This document shows positions 25,996-34,622 of a stretch of DNA of 64,000 nt, in pieces (within the stretch, counting starts at the first letter, position 1; each line of letters opens with the position of its first letter). Origin of the DNA: CAVPTL01 sp963708725 (GTDB lineage Bacteria > Actinomycetota > Thermoleophilia > Gaiellales > JAICJC01); the NCBI GenBank assembly GCA_963708725.1, contig CAVPTL010000008.1, forward strand, positions 620,001 to 684,000. Reading direction: 5' to 3'. The translations under genes and the position numbers were made by a program. The notes under the pieces are model-generated. The model was not told where the DNA came from. It ran no database searches and saw only the letters and a list, made by a program, of their open reading frames with translations.

Positions 25996-26500
25996 GATTC
26001 CCGGCGTCATCATCGACACGCCCAAGGTGCACGGCGACGATCGTGGTCAGTTCGCAGAGATCTACCGGGCTGCGTCGATGCCTGCGCGGTTCGCGCAATC
26101 GAACCATTCGCGGTCGGCGGCCGGGGTGCTGCGCGGTCTCCACTATCACCAGCACCAGGCCGACCTGTGGTACCTCGTGACCGGTCGTGCTCAGGTCGGG
26201 CTGGTTGATCTCCGCGATCGTCGCCAGCCGCCGATGGTCGAGACCCACGTGCTGGACGCCGCGACACCCACCAGCATCTATATCCCCAGCGGCGTGGCTC
26301 ACGGCTACCTGGCGCTGACGGCCATCGACCTGATCTACTGGGTCACCAGCGAGTACAACCCGGCCGACGAACACGGCGTCGCCTGGGACGATGCCAGCCT
26401 GGCGCTGCCGTGGGAGATCGCCGGCACCGAGCCGATCGTGAGTGCGCGGGACGCGGAGAATCCGAGGTTCTCGTGGGATCTGATCCCATCGTTTACGTAA
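25985..26500 (+). CDS. rmlC: dTDP-4-dehydrorhamnose 3,5-epimerase (or 3-epimerase)
   Basis: The 171-residue cupin has GVLRGLHYH with the catalytic histidine region, LVDLRDRRQPPMVE and YIPSGVAHGYLAL, as in RmlC. The family converts dTDP-4-keto-6-deoxyglucose to the L-lyxo isomer. The sequence HYHQHQADLWYLV departs from the usual HFQxxPxAQxK pattern, so product specificity is not certain. It overlaps rmlB by 11 nt and rmlD by 28 nt, so the genes must be co-translated. Confidence 0.85.
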   Translation: MRTEIPGVIIDTPKVHGDDRGQFAEIYRAASMPARFAQSNHSRSAAGVLRGLHYHQHQADLWYLVTGRAQVGLVDLRDRRQPPMVETHVLDAATPTSIYIPSGVAHGYLALTAIDLIYWVTSEYNPADEHGVAWDDASLALPWEIAGTEPIVSARDAENPRFSWDLIPSFT

Positions 26501-27276
26501 CCGGCGCCGACGGTCAGGTCGGAAGAGCGCTGCGCACGCGGCTGCCGGGGGCCCGTTTCCTCACCCGCGCCGCGCTGGACGTGACCGACCGGCGGGCGGT
26601 TGCCGAGACGCTTGATGGGGCCGATCTGGTGGTGCACTGCGCGGCGATGACCGATGTCGACGGTTGTGAGCGAGACCCCGATCGCGCCGACGAGGTCAAC
26701 GCCCGGGGCTCGGAACACGTCGCCGCCTCGGCCCGGCGCGTGATCATGCTTTCGACCGACTACGTGTTCGATGGCAGCGAGGCCGGCGAGTACACCGAGG
26801 ACGCACAGGTGTCTCCGATCAACGCCTACGGTCGTTCCAAGCTCGGCGGTGAGCGCGCGGTGCTGGCCGCCGGTCAAAACCTGGTCGTGCGCACCTCCTG
26901 GGTGTTCGGCGACGGCAAGAACTTTGTGCGCGCGATCGTTTCCGCCGACCGGGCGGGGCGGCCGCTGCGGGTCGTCTCTGACCAGCGGGGACGGCCGACC
27001 TTCGCCGGGGATCTCGCCGACGCGCTCGTGTTTCTGGCCGCCCGCGACGATCACGGAGTGCTCAACGTCGCGGGCGACGGTGCACCCGCGACCTGGGCCG
27101 AGCTGGCCGAGCTGGCCGTCGGTCACCCGGTCGAGCATGTGACCACAGCCGCGTGGGGAGCCCCGGCGCCGCGGCCGCTCTCGAGCGTGCTCGGCCTCGG
27201 CCGAGCGCGCAGCCTGGGCGTTCCTCTGAAAGACTGGCGGACGTCGGCACATCGCTACGTGAAGGAGCTCGGGTGA
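26473..27276 (+). CDS. rmlD: dTDP-4-dehydrorhamnose reductase
   Basis: The 267-residue protein has the NAD(P) loop VTGADGQVGRAL, HCAAMTDVDGCE, LSTDYVFDG and NAYGRSKLGGE with the catalytic Tyr and Lys. TSWVFGDGKNFV then matches RmlD. It reduces the 4-keto sugar to dTDP-L-rhamnose. A GTG at 26473 is chosen because it is the nearest start before the glycine loop; this makes a 28-nt overlap with rmlC, and a slightly different start cannot be excluded. The stop overlaps the rmlA start as GTGA. Confidence 0.9.
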   Translation: MGSDPIVYVTGADGQVGRALRTRLPGARFLTRAALDVTDRRAVAETLDGADLVVHCAAMTDVDGCERDPDRADEVNARGSEHVAASARRVIMLSTDYVFDGSEAGEYTEDAQVSPINAYGRSKLGGERAVLAAGQNLVVRTSWVFGDGKNFVRAIVSADRAGRPLRVVSDQRGRPTFAGDLADALVFLAARDDHGVLNVAGDGAPATWAELAELAVGHPVEHVTTAAWGAPAPRPLSSVLGLGRARSLGVPLKDWRTSAHRYVKELG

Positions 27277-28001
27277 AAGGTGTGGTTTTGGCGGGCGGGT
27301 TCGGTACCCGGCTGGCGCCGATGACCAAGGTCGTCAACAAGCACCTGCTGGACGTGTTCGATCAGCCGATGGTGCACTACCCGATTCGCTCGCTTGCGCA
27401 GGCGGGGATCGATGACATCGTGCTGGTGACCGGTGCCGAGATCGAGCAGTTCAAAACGCTGCTCGGCGATGGCTCGGGACTGGGCGTGAAGCTCACATAC
27501 GTGCGCCAGGAGGGCGCGGGCGGGATCGCCGAGGCCCTGGCGCTGACCCACCCTCACGTCGGCTCAGACCCGGTGGTCGCGATCCTGGGCGACAACCTGT
27601 TCCAGGACGATCTGGCGCCGTACGTCGCGGCGTTTCGGGCCCAGGGCGGCGGCGCGCGGGTGTTGCTCAAGCAGGTCGAGGACGCGCGCCGGTTTGGCGT
27701 GGCGACGATCGAGGGTGAGCGGATCACCCGGATCGACGAGAAGCCCGCGCATCCCGCGACCGATCTGGCCGTGACCGGCTGCTACATGTACGACAACCGG
27801 GTGTTCGAGATCGCAGCCGGCCTGGAGCCGTCTGCGCGCGGTGAGCTCGAGATCACCGACGTCAACAACGCCTATACGGCGAAGGCCGACCTCCATTTCG
27901 ACATCCTGCCCGGGTGGTGGACCGACGCCGGGACGCATCCCAGCAAACTGAAGGCCTCGATCCTCGTGGCTCTCACCAAGGGCGTCACGTTTCACGCGTA
28001 A
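27273..28001 (+). CDS. rmlA: Glucose-1-phosphate thymidylyltransferase, short form
   Basis: The 242-residue nucleotidyltransferase begins VVLAGGFGTRLAPMTKVVNKHLLDV, with the nucleotide loop and catalytic lysine of RmlA. It continues with ILGDNLFQDD, the metal-binding aspartate, and EKPAHPATDLAVTGCYMYD. It is shorter than the classical 290-residue enzymes, as in some archaeal and actinobacterial forms. It makes dTDP-glucose, the first step of the pathway, although it is last in the operon. Confidence 0.9.
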   Translation: MKGVVLAGGFGTRLAPMTKVVNKHLLDVFDQPMVHYPIRSLAQAGIDDIVLVTGAEIEQFKTLLGDGSGLGVKLTYVRQEGAGGIAEALALTHPHVGSDPVVAILGDNLFQDDLAPYVAAFRAQGGGARVLLKQVEDARRFGVATIEGERITRIDEKPAHPATDLAVTGCYMYDNRVFEIAAGLEPSARGELEITDVNNAYTAKADLHFDILPGWWTDAGTHPSKLKASILVALTKGVTFHA

Positions 28002-28045
28002 TCGTGCGCTTGTGAAATCAGCCACTTTGGCCGATATGCGTGGAT

Positions 28046-29293
28046 ATGCGACGGATTCTGGCTTTGGTGGCCCTGGGCCTGTGCTGCACCGCCTGTGTCG
28101 GGTCGAGTTCAGCGCCTCCGGCCAACGAGCCAGTGGCCTCGGCCCAGAAGCTCACGACCGCCCAGCGGTTTCACTACGCCAGCCCGATCGCGGTGGCCTA
28201 CGTCAAGGCGCTCGGCCGCGGTGACCGTGCCGGCGCACAGGTCGACGTCGGCAACTCCGACTATCGTGAACTCAGCTCGCTGACCCGTTTTGAGACGTGG
28301 TTCTCGTTGATTCCCGCCAAGAAGTTGCGCCTCAAGGTCACCCCGCAGCCGGTCACCGAGCCGAGTGCCGTCGGTGTGCGGGTCGTGATGTCGGCTCGGC
28401 TGGGGCCGGCGCCGCTGACGACCTGGGTCAAGCTGGGCGAACGGGTGCTGCTGGTCCAGGACCAGCAGGTCGGCTGGCGGGTACTGGCCGATGTCACCAC
28501 CCGGCCCAGGATGCACGCCCACATCTACGGCCTCTCGCTGATGGTGCAGCCGCACTTTCTCACCAACCGCCACCTCACGGTCATCTACGGGCCAGATCAG
28601 GCACAGGAACCGGCGCGCACGCTGTTTGGCACCGGCTCCTCGGTCGTCAAGATGCTTCACAACAAGTACGGCGGCGGGGTGGCCGGCCGCCACATGGTGC
28701 TGTATCTGGTCGGAGGCCTGTCACAGGGCGAGAAGCTGACCGGCGCCAAGATCGGTCGTAAGGAGACCCCCGAGGGTTGGCAGTTCAAGGACTTCGCCTA
28801 CATCGACTACGACGTCTGGCGTGGCGACACCGTGATCACGCAGAACTCGGTGGTGGCCCACGAACTCACCCACGTCGCGAGCCACACGATGCTGCGCGGC
28901 GCACCGCACAGCCTGATCGAGGGCGTCGCGATGTACGAGGAAAACCGGTTCCTTCACCACCTCGATTTCGGCTTCACGCTGAGCACGATCCGGCCGTACT
29001 ACGCCGCCGGCACGTTTCCGGCATCCGAGGTCTGGGGTGTGCAGTCGGCGGACTGGGGACTCAAGAACGGTACCGCGATCGAGGCCTGCTACGAGGACGG
29101 GGAAGCGATGTCAGCCGTGATCATCGAACGCCACGGCGGCGTCCCGGCACTCGCCCGGCTGGCCAAGGCGTTTCGGTCGTTCCACAGCGACCACTACTCA
29201 ACGGCACAGGTCGACGCGGCCTTCCAGCAGGCGCTCGGCGTGTCGTTCGACACGGTCGAGAGCGAGGCTCGCGCCACCGTCCTGGCGGGCTAG
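28046..29293 (+). CDS. Putative lipoprotein with metallopeptidase-like HELTH motif
   Basis: The 415-residue protein starts MRRILALVALGLCCTAC, a lipoprotein signal with the likely lipidated Cys at 17, although the -3 residue is an atypical Cys. A low-complexity linker and a mixed alpha/beta region follow. HELTH sits at residues 272-276 with a Glu in SLIEGVAMYEE (about 292), the zinc-ligand layout of gluzincin (peptidase MA) proteins. The gene is 44 nt after rmlA. It may trim or remodel envelope proteins, but no substrate can be named. GTG at 28040 is an alternative start. Confidence 0.7.
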   Translation: MRRILALVALGLCCTACVGSSSAPPANEPVASAQKLTTAQRFHYASPIAVAYVKALGRGDRAGAQVDVGNSDYRELSSLTRFETWFSLIPAKKLRLKVTPQPVTEPSAVGVRVVMSARLGPAPLTTWVKLGERVLLVQDQQVGWRVLADVTTRPRMHAHIYGLSLMVQPHFLTNRHLTVIYGPDQAQEPARTLFGTGSSVVKMLHNKYGGGVAGRHMVLYLVGGLSQGEKLTGAKIGRKETPEGWQFKDFAYIDYDVWRGDTVITQNSVVAHELTHVASHTMLRGAPHSLIEGVAMYEENRFLHHLDFGFTLSTIRPYYAAGTFPASEVWGVQSADWGLKNGTAIEACYEDGEAMSAVIIERHGGVPALARLAKAFRSFHSDHYSTAQVDAAFQQALGVSFDTVESEARATVLAG

Positions 29294-29312
29294 CGGAGCG
29301 GGCGACTCGGAG

Positions 29313-29990
29313 TTACGCTGCGCGCGTCTCGAACCGCTGCGTGCGCGAGCCGGCGGCCGGGGTGTTTCGGGCAAGCGTGGCCAGTCGCTCGCGATCCGCT
29401 TCGGTGGCGTCGAGCACCTCGGCCCCGACCCGGTGGCGGCCGTAATGGGCCGGCGTGACGTGCAGCGCCGCCGCGGTCAAGCGCAGGAAGCTGCCGTCGA
29501 CCATCGTCATCACCGACATCCGGTCACCTTCTCGGATGGGCTCGGTGGTGACGAACGCCAGACCGTCGCCGCTGAGGTCGGAAAGCCGGACGTCGAACTC
29601 CGCGCCGGAGCGGATCGACGCGCCCGACTCGATGTGGACGAGCGCCAGGTCACTGACCTGGGCGCGAGGCTCGGTGCGATCGCCGTCGATGCGGCGCACC
29701 GCGCGAATCTCGAGCCGTGCCAGCTCGACGTTCTCGGCGGCGAAGAACGAGTCGCGCACGTCCATCAGGATGTCGTGGCCGCTGCCCTCGTCGTCGCGGA
29801 TCCGCACCCTGAGCTCGGCTCCGGGGCGGGCCTGGTCGGTGGGGATGTGTGCGCTGATGCCGTCCTCGTCGCTCGTCACCACCTGGACCGGAACAACACC
29901 ACCATCCGCCGAAAGCGCGCGGATGGTGGTGGGCAGTTCCGCAAGAATGCCGAGCGCAAGGTCGAGGACTTTGCGTTTCTTTGCCGTCAC
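29313..29990 (-). CDS. PilZ-like domain protein
   Basis: The 225-residue protein has an N-terminal beta-rich region and a C-terminal PilZ-like barrel with VRLSDLSGDGLAFVTTEPIREGD and the ending HRVGAEVLDATEADRERL. The classic RxxxR c-di-GMP motif that should precede DLSGDG is not obvious, although RRIDGDRTEPR lies nearby. It may bind a cyclic dinucleotide or be a non-binding relative. It is downstream of the MMPL gene on the same strand after 32 nt, and convergent with the lipoprotein gene. Confidence 0.6.
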   Translation of the reverse strand: MTAKKRKVLDLALGILAELPTTIRALSADGGVVPVQVVTSDEDGISAHIPTDQARPGAELRVRIRDDEGSGHDILMDVRDSFFAAENVELARLEIRAVRRIDGDRTEPRAQVSDLALVHIESGASIRSGAEFDVRLSDLSGDGLAFVTTEPIREGDRMSVMTMVDGSFLRLTAAALHVTPAHYGRHRVGAEVLDATEADRERLATLARNTPAAGSRTQRFETRAA

Positions 29991-30022
29991 GCCACCTTCA
30001 TCGGACGAACGGCGTCAGAGGT

Positions 30023-32266
30023 TTAGGCTTCTCCCAATGCGGGTCCGGCACCCCGGCGGGTCGCCTCGTCGGCGGCCGCCTCGACGTCGGGTGGCGGTTC
30101 GATGGTGATCCGCGGAAGCAGCTTGTCGAGCCACTTGGGCATGTACCACGCCGCGTGGTTCAACAGGTGCATGGTTGCCGGCACGAGCGTCAGCCGCACC
30201 ACGAAGGCGTCGGTGACGATCGCCACGCCCAGCGCGATCCCGAACTCCTTGATCGTGCGGTCATCGCCGATCAGGAAGGCGAAGAACACCGTGGCCATGA
30301 TGCATGCCGCCGCCACGATCACCCGGCCGATGGCACTGATGCCGTGCCGGATGGCCTCCCGCGGTGTGTCACCGTGGGTGTACTCCTCGCGGATCCGGCT
30401 GACCAGGAAGACCTCGTAGTCCATGCTCAGTCCGAACAGGATCGCGAACACGATCACCGGCAGGAACGATTCGATCGGCCCTGTCTTGTCGAGTCCGATC
30501 AACGGCAGCCCCACGCCGTGCTGGAACACGAGCACCAGCACCCCGAAGGCGGCCATCGATGACAGCAGCGTGGCGATTGCAGCCTTCAGTGCGATCACGA
30601 TCGAGCGGAACGCCATTGTCAGCACCAGGAACGTGATGCCGAGCACCACCAGCAGGAACAGCGGGAGCTTCGAGAAGATGTGATCGGCGATGTCGTCGAA
30701 CGCCGCCGTCTCGCCGCCGATGTAGGCGCGGGCACCCGTATCTCCGATGGCGTTCGGCACCACCGTGTCACGCAGATGATGGACGAGATCCGAGGTCGCC
30801 TGCGATTGCGGGGAGGTGCTGGGGAAGATCAGGATGCGGCTCAGGTCGCCCTGTGGGTTGGTCAGCGGCGGGGTGACCGACGCGACTCCCGGGGTGGCCT
30901 TGAACGCCTGTTCCAACTTGGTATCGATAGCTGCGTCGCCCTTGGTGTCGACGACCACGACCAGCGGGCCGTTGAACCCGGCGCCGAAGCCCTTGGCCAG
31001 CAGGTCATACGCCTGTCGCGCCGTGCTGTCCTTGGGGCCCGATCCGGCGTCCGAGCTTCCCAGGTGAACAGTGACGACCGGGGCGATCATCAGCAGCAGG
31101 AGCAGCAGAGCCGCGGCGGTCATGGCCTTGGCGTGGCTGGTGACGAACCGGCCCCAGCGCGCCATGGCGGTCAGCTCGCGGCCGGCGGCCGACTCGTTGC
31201 GAGCCTTGATCCCCGGCACCTTCCAGCGGTCGATCTTGTGACCGAGCAGGCGCAGGATCGCGGGCAGCAGGGTGATGGCGGTGCACACGGTGGTGAGCAC
31301 CGCGATTGCGCCACCGAATCCGAGCTTGGTGACGAAGTCCAGCCCGATCACCGCGAGGCTGCAGATCGAGATCGCGACGGTGGTACCGGCGAATACGACG
31401 GCCCGCCCGGCGGTCGCACCCGCGAGCGCGGCTGCGTCCTCGGGTGATGCGCCATCGTGCAGCGCCTGCCTGAACCGGGTGACGATGAACAGCGAGTAGT
31501 CGATGCCGACTCCGAGGCCGATCATGGTCGCCAGCACCGGGGTGATGGTGTTGAAGTGCGTCAGCGCGGCCGCGAGCGTCAGCAGCGAAAGCCCGAGCCC
31601 GAGCGAGATGATCGCGATGATCAACGGCACACCGGCGGCAACCACGGTGCCGAACACGATCAGCAGCACGATCACCGCGGCGATCAGCCCCAGGATGGTG
31701 CTGAGCGAGTCGTTCGGCTGGATGGCGGTGATGACCGCGCCCGAGAACGCGACCTGAACGCCCGAGCCTTCGAGCGCTGTGTTGACGTTGTCCTTGAGCT
31801 CTTTGACGTCCTTCGCGGGGACGTCGAACGCCTGCTTTCGAAACTGCACGTACGAGTATCCGATCGTGCCGTCGCGAGAGATCTCACCGCTGCCGGTCTT
31901 GAACGGATCGTCGACCGAGGTAACCCCGGGGATCTTGGCCGCCGCGGCCAGGGCTTTCTGAATCGCTGCCTTGGACTGGGCCGAGGTCAGGCCGTCGGGA
32001 GCCTGGAAGATCAGCTGGGCGTTGTCGCCGGACTGCGTCGGGAACCGGGTCTTGAGCAGGTCGGTCGCCCGCTGCGCGTCGGAGTTGGGGATCGAGAAGT
32101 CGTTGACGAGCTTGCCGCCGACCGTGGCCGATGCGCCAAAGATCACGATCACCGCAACGATCCAGGCCGCAATCGTGCGCCATGGATGGTGGGCGCAGGC
32201 TCGCGTCAGAATTGCCAGTGCTCCCAGGTGTTTGCGGTGTGGTTCGGTGTCGGGGATCTCGGTCAT
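30023..32266 (-). CDS. MMPL/RND family transporter
   Basis: The 747-residue protein has the two-fold MMPL plan. A helix at about residues 30-50 is followed by an external domain with STFPTQ-like segments, five or six helices, then a second external domain and a second helix block. TMIGLGVGIDYSLFIVTRFR and ILFGLSMDYEVFLVSRIREE carry the conserved GxxxDY proton-relay motifs. Such proteins export lipids, siderophores or drugs. Its start overlaps the stop of the upstream MarR gene as ATGA, so export is probably under MarR control. Confidence 0.92.
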   Translation of the reverse strand: MTEIPDTEPHRKHLGALAILTRACAHHPWRTIAAWIVAVIVIFGASATVGGKLVNDFSIPNSDAQRATDLLKTRFPTQSGDNAQLIFQAPDGLTSAQSKAAIQKALAAAAKIPGVTSVDDPFKTGSGEISRDGTIGYSYVQFRKQAFDVPAKDVKELKDNVNTALEGSGVQVAFSGAVITAIQPNDSLSTILGLIAAVIVLLIVFGTVVAAGVPLIIAIISLGLGLSLLTLAAALTHFNTITPVLATMIGLGVGIDYSLFIVTRFRQALHDGASPEDAAALAGATAGRAVVFAGTTVAISICSLAVIGLDFVTKLGFGGAIAVLTTVCTAITLLPAILRLLGHKIDRWKVPGIKARNESAAGRELTAMARWGRFVTSHAKAMTAAALLLLLLMIAPVVTVHLGSSDAGSGPKDSTARQAYDLLAKGFGAGFNGPLVVVVDTKGDAAIDTKLEQAFKATPGVASVTPPLTNPQGDLSRILIFPSTSPQSQATSDLVHHLRDTVVPNAIGDTGARAYIGGETAAFDDIADHIFSKLPLFLLVVLGITFLVLTMAFRSIVIALKAAIATLLSSMAAFGVLVLVFQHGVGLPLIGLDKTGPIESFLPVIVFAILFGLSMDYEVFLVSRIREEYTHGDTPREAIRHGISAIGRVIVAAACIMATVFFAFLIGDDRTIKEFGIALGVAIVTDAFVVRLTLVPATMHLLNHAAWYMPKWLDKLLPRITIEPPPDVEAAADEATRRGAGPALGEA

Positions 32267-32757
32267 ATGACCTCCTCGGGAATTGCGGTGGCGGCCGGGG
32301 GCCGCTGAAGAGACGTTTGGATGTCGTCGACGAGGCGCTTGAGGAGCTGCGCGAGTTGTGCGATCTCGGCTTCGGGCCAGCCGGCCAGAATCTCGGCCAG
32401 CATCCGTTCACCCTCCCCGTCGAGCTGTCGTAGTACTCGGCGCCCGTCGTCGGTTATCGAGAGTACCGCCGATCGCCGATCGGTAGGGTCGCCAGCGCGC
32501 GCGACCAGTCCTTCGAATTCGAGCTGCTGCACCTTGCGACTGATCGTCGAGACGTCCAGGTTCATCCGCTGGGACAGATCGGAAACGCGCAGTGGCCCAT
32601 CATGCGCGACGCGTTTGAGTGCGATGAATCCCGGGCGATCCAGCTTGACGCCCGCGGCCTTCTGGAATTTCTCGTGCAGGCGCAGAGAGCTGGGCATGCG
32701 GGCGATTGCCATCATGCTGTCGGCGATCTGTGCGATCGGGGTGACGGTCTTGGGCAT
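32263..32757 (-). CDS. MarR-family transcriptional regulator
   Basis: The 164-residue protein has the MarR winged-helix core: PLRVSDLSQRMNLDVSTISRKVQQLEFEGLVARAGDPTD is the recognition-helix and wing region, followed by DRRSAVLSITDDGRRVL. It probably represses its own operon, including the MMPL exporter with which it overlaps. A short dyad at 32780-32792 upstream of its start is the likely operator. A divergent ABC gene begins 81 nt away and may also be controlled. Confidence 0.9.
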   Translation of the reverse strand: MPKTVTPIAQIADSMMAIARMPSSLRLHEKFQKAAGVKLDRPGFIALKRVAHDGPLRVSDLSQRMNLDVSTISRKVQQLEFEGLVARAGDPTDRRSAVLSITDDGRRVLRQLDGEGERMLAEILAGWPEAEIAQLAQLLKRLVDDIQTSLQRPPAATAIPEEVI

Positions 32758-32779
32758 CGCCGCACCGTAGCGATGTTGT

Positions 32780-32792
32780 TTGCAGCATGCAA
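32780..32792. promoter_or_regulatory. Dyad between marR and the divergent ABC operon
   Basis: TTGCA-GCA-TGCAA is a perfect 5-bp dyad with a 3-nt centre, 22 nt upstream of the MarR start. Its size and position fit a MarR operator that would regulate marR-MMPL and perhaps the divergent ABC genes. Confidence 0.45.
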
Positions 32793-32838
32793 CTATGTAC
32801 GGTTGGTGAAGCTTTCATGATGGTGCCGGTATCGTGCA

Positions 32839-33762
32839 GTGGTGGAGAACCCCGCCCCGCTGATCGAGGCCCAAGGCGTCACCAAGCGGTACGGCTCCGT
32901 GGCGGCGCTGAACGACGTGTCGCTGACCGTCACTGCGCGCGCCGTCGGGCTGCTCGGCGCCAACGGCGCGGGCAAGTCGACGTTGATGAAGACGATGCTC
33001 GGGCTGATCAGTCCCGACGCCGGCCACGTGCGCGTCATGGGTGTCGATTCAACCGCCCAGGATTGGGACGCCCGCCGCCGGCTGGGGTACATGCCCGAGC
33101 ACTCCTGCCTGCCGATGGGGATGACGGCGCGTGACCTGGTCGTCCATATGGGCGAGCTGCGCGGGCTGCCACGCCGGGTGGCGGTGCTGCGCGCCTCCGA
33201 GGTGTTGTTCCAGGTTGGTCTGGAGGAGGAGCGCTCCCGCCTGATCCGCACGTTTTCGGTGGGTATGCGGCAGCGTACGAACCTGGCCCAGGCGATTGTC
33301 CACTCTCCCGAGCTGGTGATTCTCGACGAGCCCACAAACGGTCTTGATCCGGCGGGCCGCGAGGAGATGCTGACGCTGGTGCGGCGATTGTCGTCGGATC
33401 TCGGGATCGCCGTCGTGATGTCGTCGCACGTGCTCGAGGATGTCGCTCGCACCTGCGACGCGGTGGTGGTGCTGCGAGACGGCACGCTTGCCGCGTCGCG
33501 GGCGATCGATCACGAGCGCGCGGCCGAGTCGGCCGAACTGCGGCTGCGGGTTTCGGGTGATGAGGACGCGTTTCGCACGGCCCTCGCCGCTCGCGGGGTG
33601 GAGGTGCGGGTCGGCGAGGATCATCTGCTCGCCCACGGGGACGATCGCGCCGCGACACTCGACGCGATCAGGGATGCCGCCGCCGACACGGGGGTCGGTC
33701 TGCGCGAGCTGACGGCCGCGGGGCCGACGCTCGAAGACTCACTGATCGGAGCGATGGAGTGA
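32839..33762 (+). CDS. ABC transporter ATP-binding protein (pair 1)
   Basis: The 307-residue protein has Walker A GANGAGKST, the signature FSVGMRQRTNLAQA, Walker B LVILDEPTNGLDPAG and the switch histidine in MSSHVLEDV. A C-terminal extension of about 80 residues follows, as in ABC-2 type exporters. Two adjacent GTG codons (32839 and 32842) can start it. The stop overlaps the permease start as GTGA. It is the first gene of a four-gene operon of two ATPase-permease pairs. Confidence 0.9.
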   Translation: MVENPAPLIEAQGVTKRYGSVAALNDVSLTVTARAVGLLGANGAGKSTLMKTMLGLISPDAGHVRVMGVDSTAQDWDARRRLGYMPEHSCLPMGMTARDLVVHMGELRGLPRRVAVLRASEVLFQVGLEEERSRLIRTFSVGMRQRTNLAQAIVHSPELVILDEPTNGLDPAGREEMLTLVRRLSSDLGIAVVMSSHVLEDVARTCDAVVVLRDGTLAASRAIDHERAAESAELRLRVSGDEDAFRTALAARGVEVRVGEDHLLAHGDDRAATLDAIRDAAADTGVGLRELTAAGPTLEDSLIGAME

Positions 33763-34622
33763 GCGATGCCCGCGTCATCGATGTGCGTTTCGACCGCTAC
33801 CGCGGCGAGCGCAGCGGCCGGGCGTGGGCGGTGTGGTCGCTCGCCCGCTGGAGCTCGATGCGGGCGATGGGCGCGAGACGCGGCTGGAAAGCCAAGCTGA
33901 TCCCGATTGCGCTGATCCTGATCGCCTTCGCCCCTGCGCTTGTGGTGCTGGGCCTGCGCGCCCTGTTTCCCTCGACCATCGCCGATCTCTCAAACGCGCT
34001 TCCGTACTCGCATTACCAGGAGATGATCGCGATCGTAATCCTGGTGTTCGCGGTCGTGATCACGCCCGAGCTCTTGTGTCCCGATCGCCGTGACCGCACC
34101 CTGACGCTGTACTTCTCGACCGCCGTCAGCCGGTTTGAGTACGTGCTCGGCAAGTTCATCGCCGCGGCACTTCCGCTGCTCTGCCTCACGCTCGTCCCGC
34201 TCCTGTTCCTGTATGCCGGCAACGTGGTGTTCGCGGTTCACCCGGTCGGGTACATCCGCGATCACGCGGGCGACATCGTGCGGATCCTGGCCGGTGGGTT
34301 GGCCCCTGCCGTGTTCTTCGCGTTGGTCGGCCTGGCCGTCTCGTCGCTCACGTCTCGCCGTGCGTTCGCGGTGGGCGGGTACCTCGCGCTGATGGTGGTG
34401 CCGACGATCGTCGGTGGCGTGCTGGCCAACAACATCAATAACGGTCACTACCTGCGGCTGATGGCGATCGCCGCCGCACCGATCAAGGTGACCCAGGCGC
34501 TCTATCCGGATTACACCGATCCCGGCAATCTCGGGCCGGGAGCGTGGACGCTGACCTACTTCATCGTGATCGCCTGTTCGGTTGGCGTGATCGCGTGGCG
34601 CTACCGCGGAGACGAGGGATGA
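33759..34622 (+). CDS. ABC-2 type permease (pair 1)
   Basis: The 287-residue protein has six hydrophobic segments after a cytoplasmic N-terminus with RFDRYRGERSGRAWA. CPDRRDRTLTLYFSTAVSRFEYVLGKF is the conserved loop of ABC-2 permeases between helices 2 and 3. It should form the membrane part of an exporter with the ATPase encoded just before. Its stop overlaps the next ATPase start as ATGA. The substrate is unknown. Confidence 0.85.
   Translation: MSDARVIDVRFDRYRGERSGRAWAVWSLARWSSMRAMGARRGWKAKLIPIALILIAFAPALVVLGLRALFPSTIADLSNALPYSHYQEMIAIVILVFAVVITPELLCPDRRDRTLTLYFSTAVSRFEYVLGKFIAAALPLLCLTLVPLLFLYAGNVVFAVHPVGYIRDHAGDIVRILAGGLAPAVFFALVGLAVSSLTSRRAFAVGGYLALMVVPTIVGGVLANNINNGHYLRLMAIAAAPIKVTQALYPDYTDPGNLGPGAWTLTYFIVIACSVGVIAWRYRGDEG

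Noticed and set aside
30680..32308. Plus-strand open frames opposite the MMPL gene
   Set aside because: They are Arg/Gly/Asp-rich antisense readings with no protein-like motifs.
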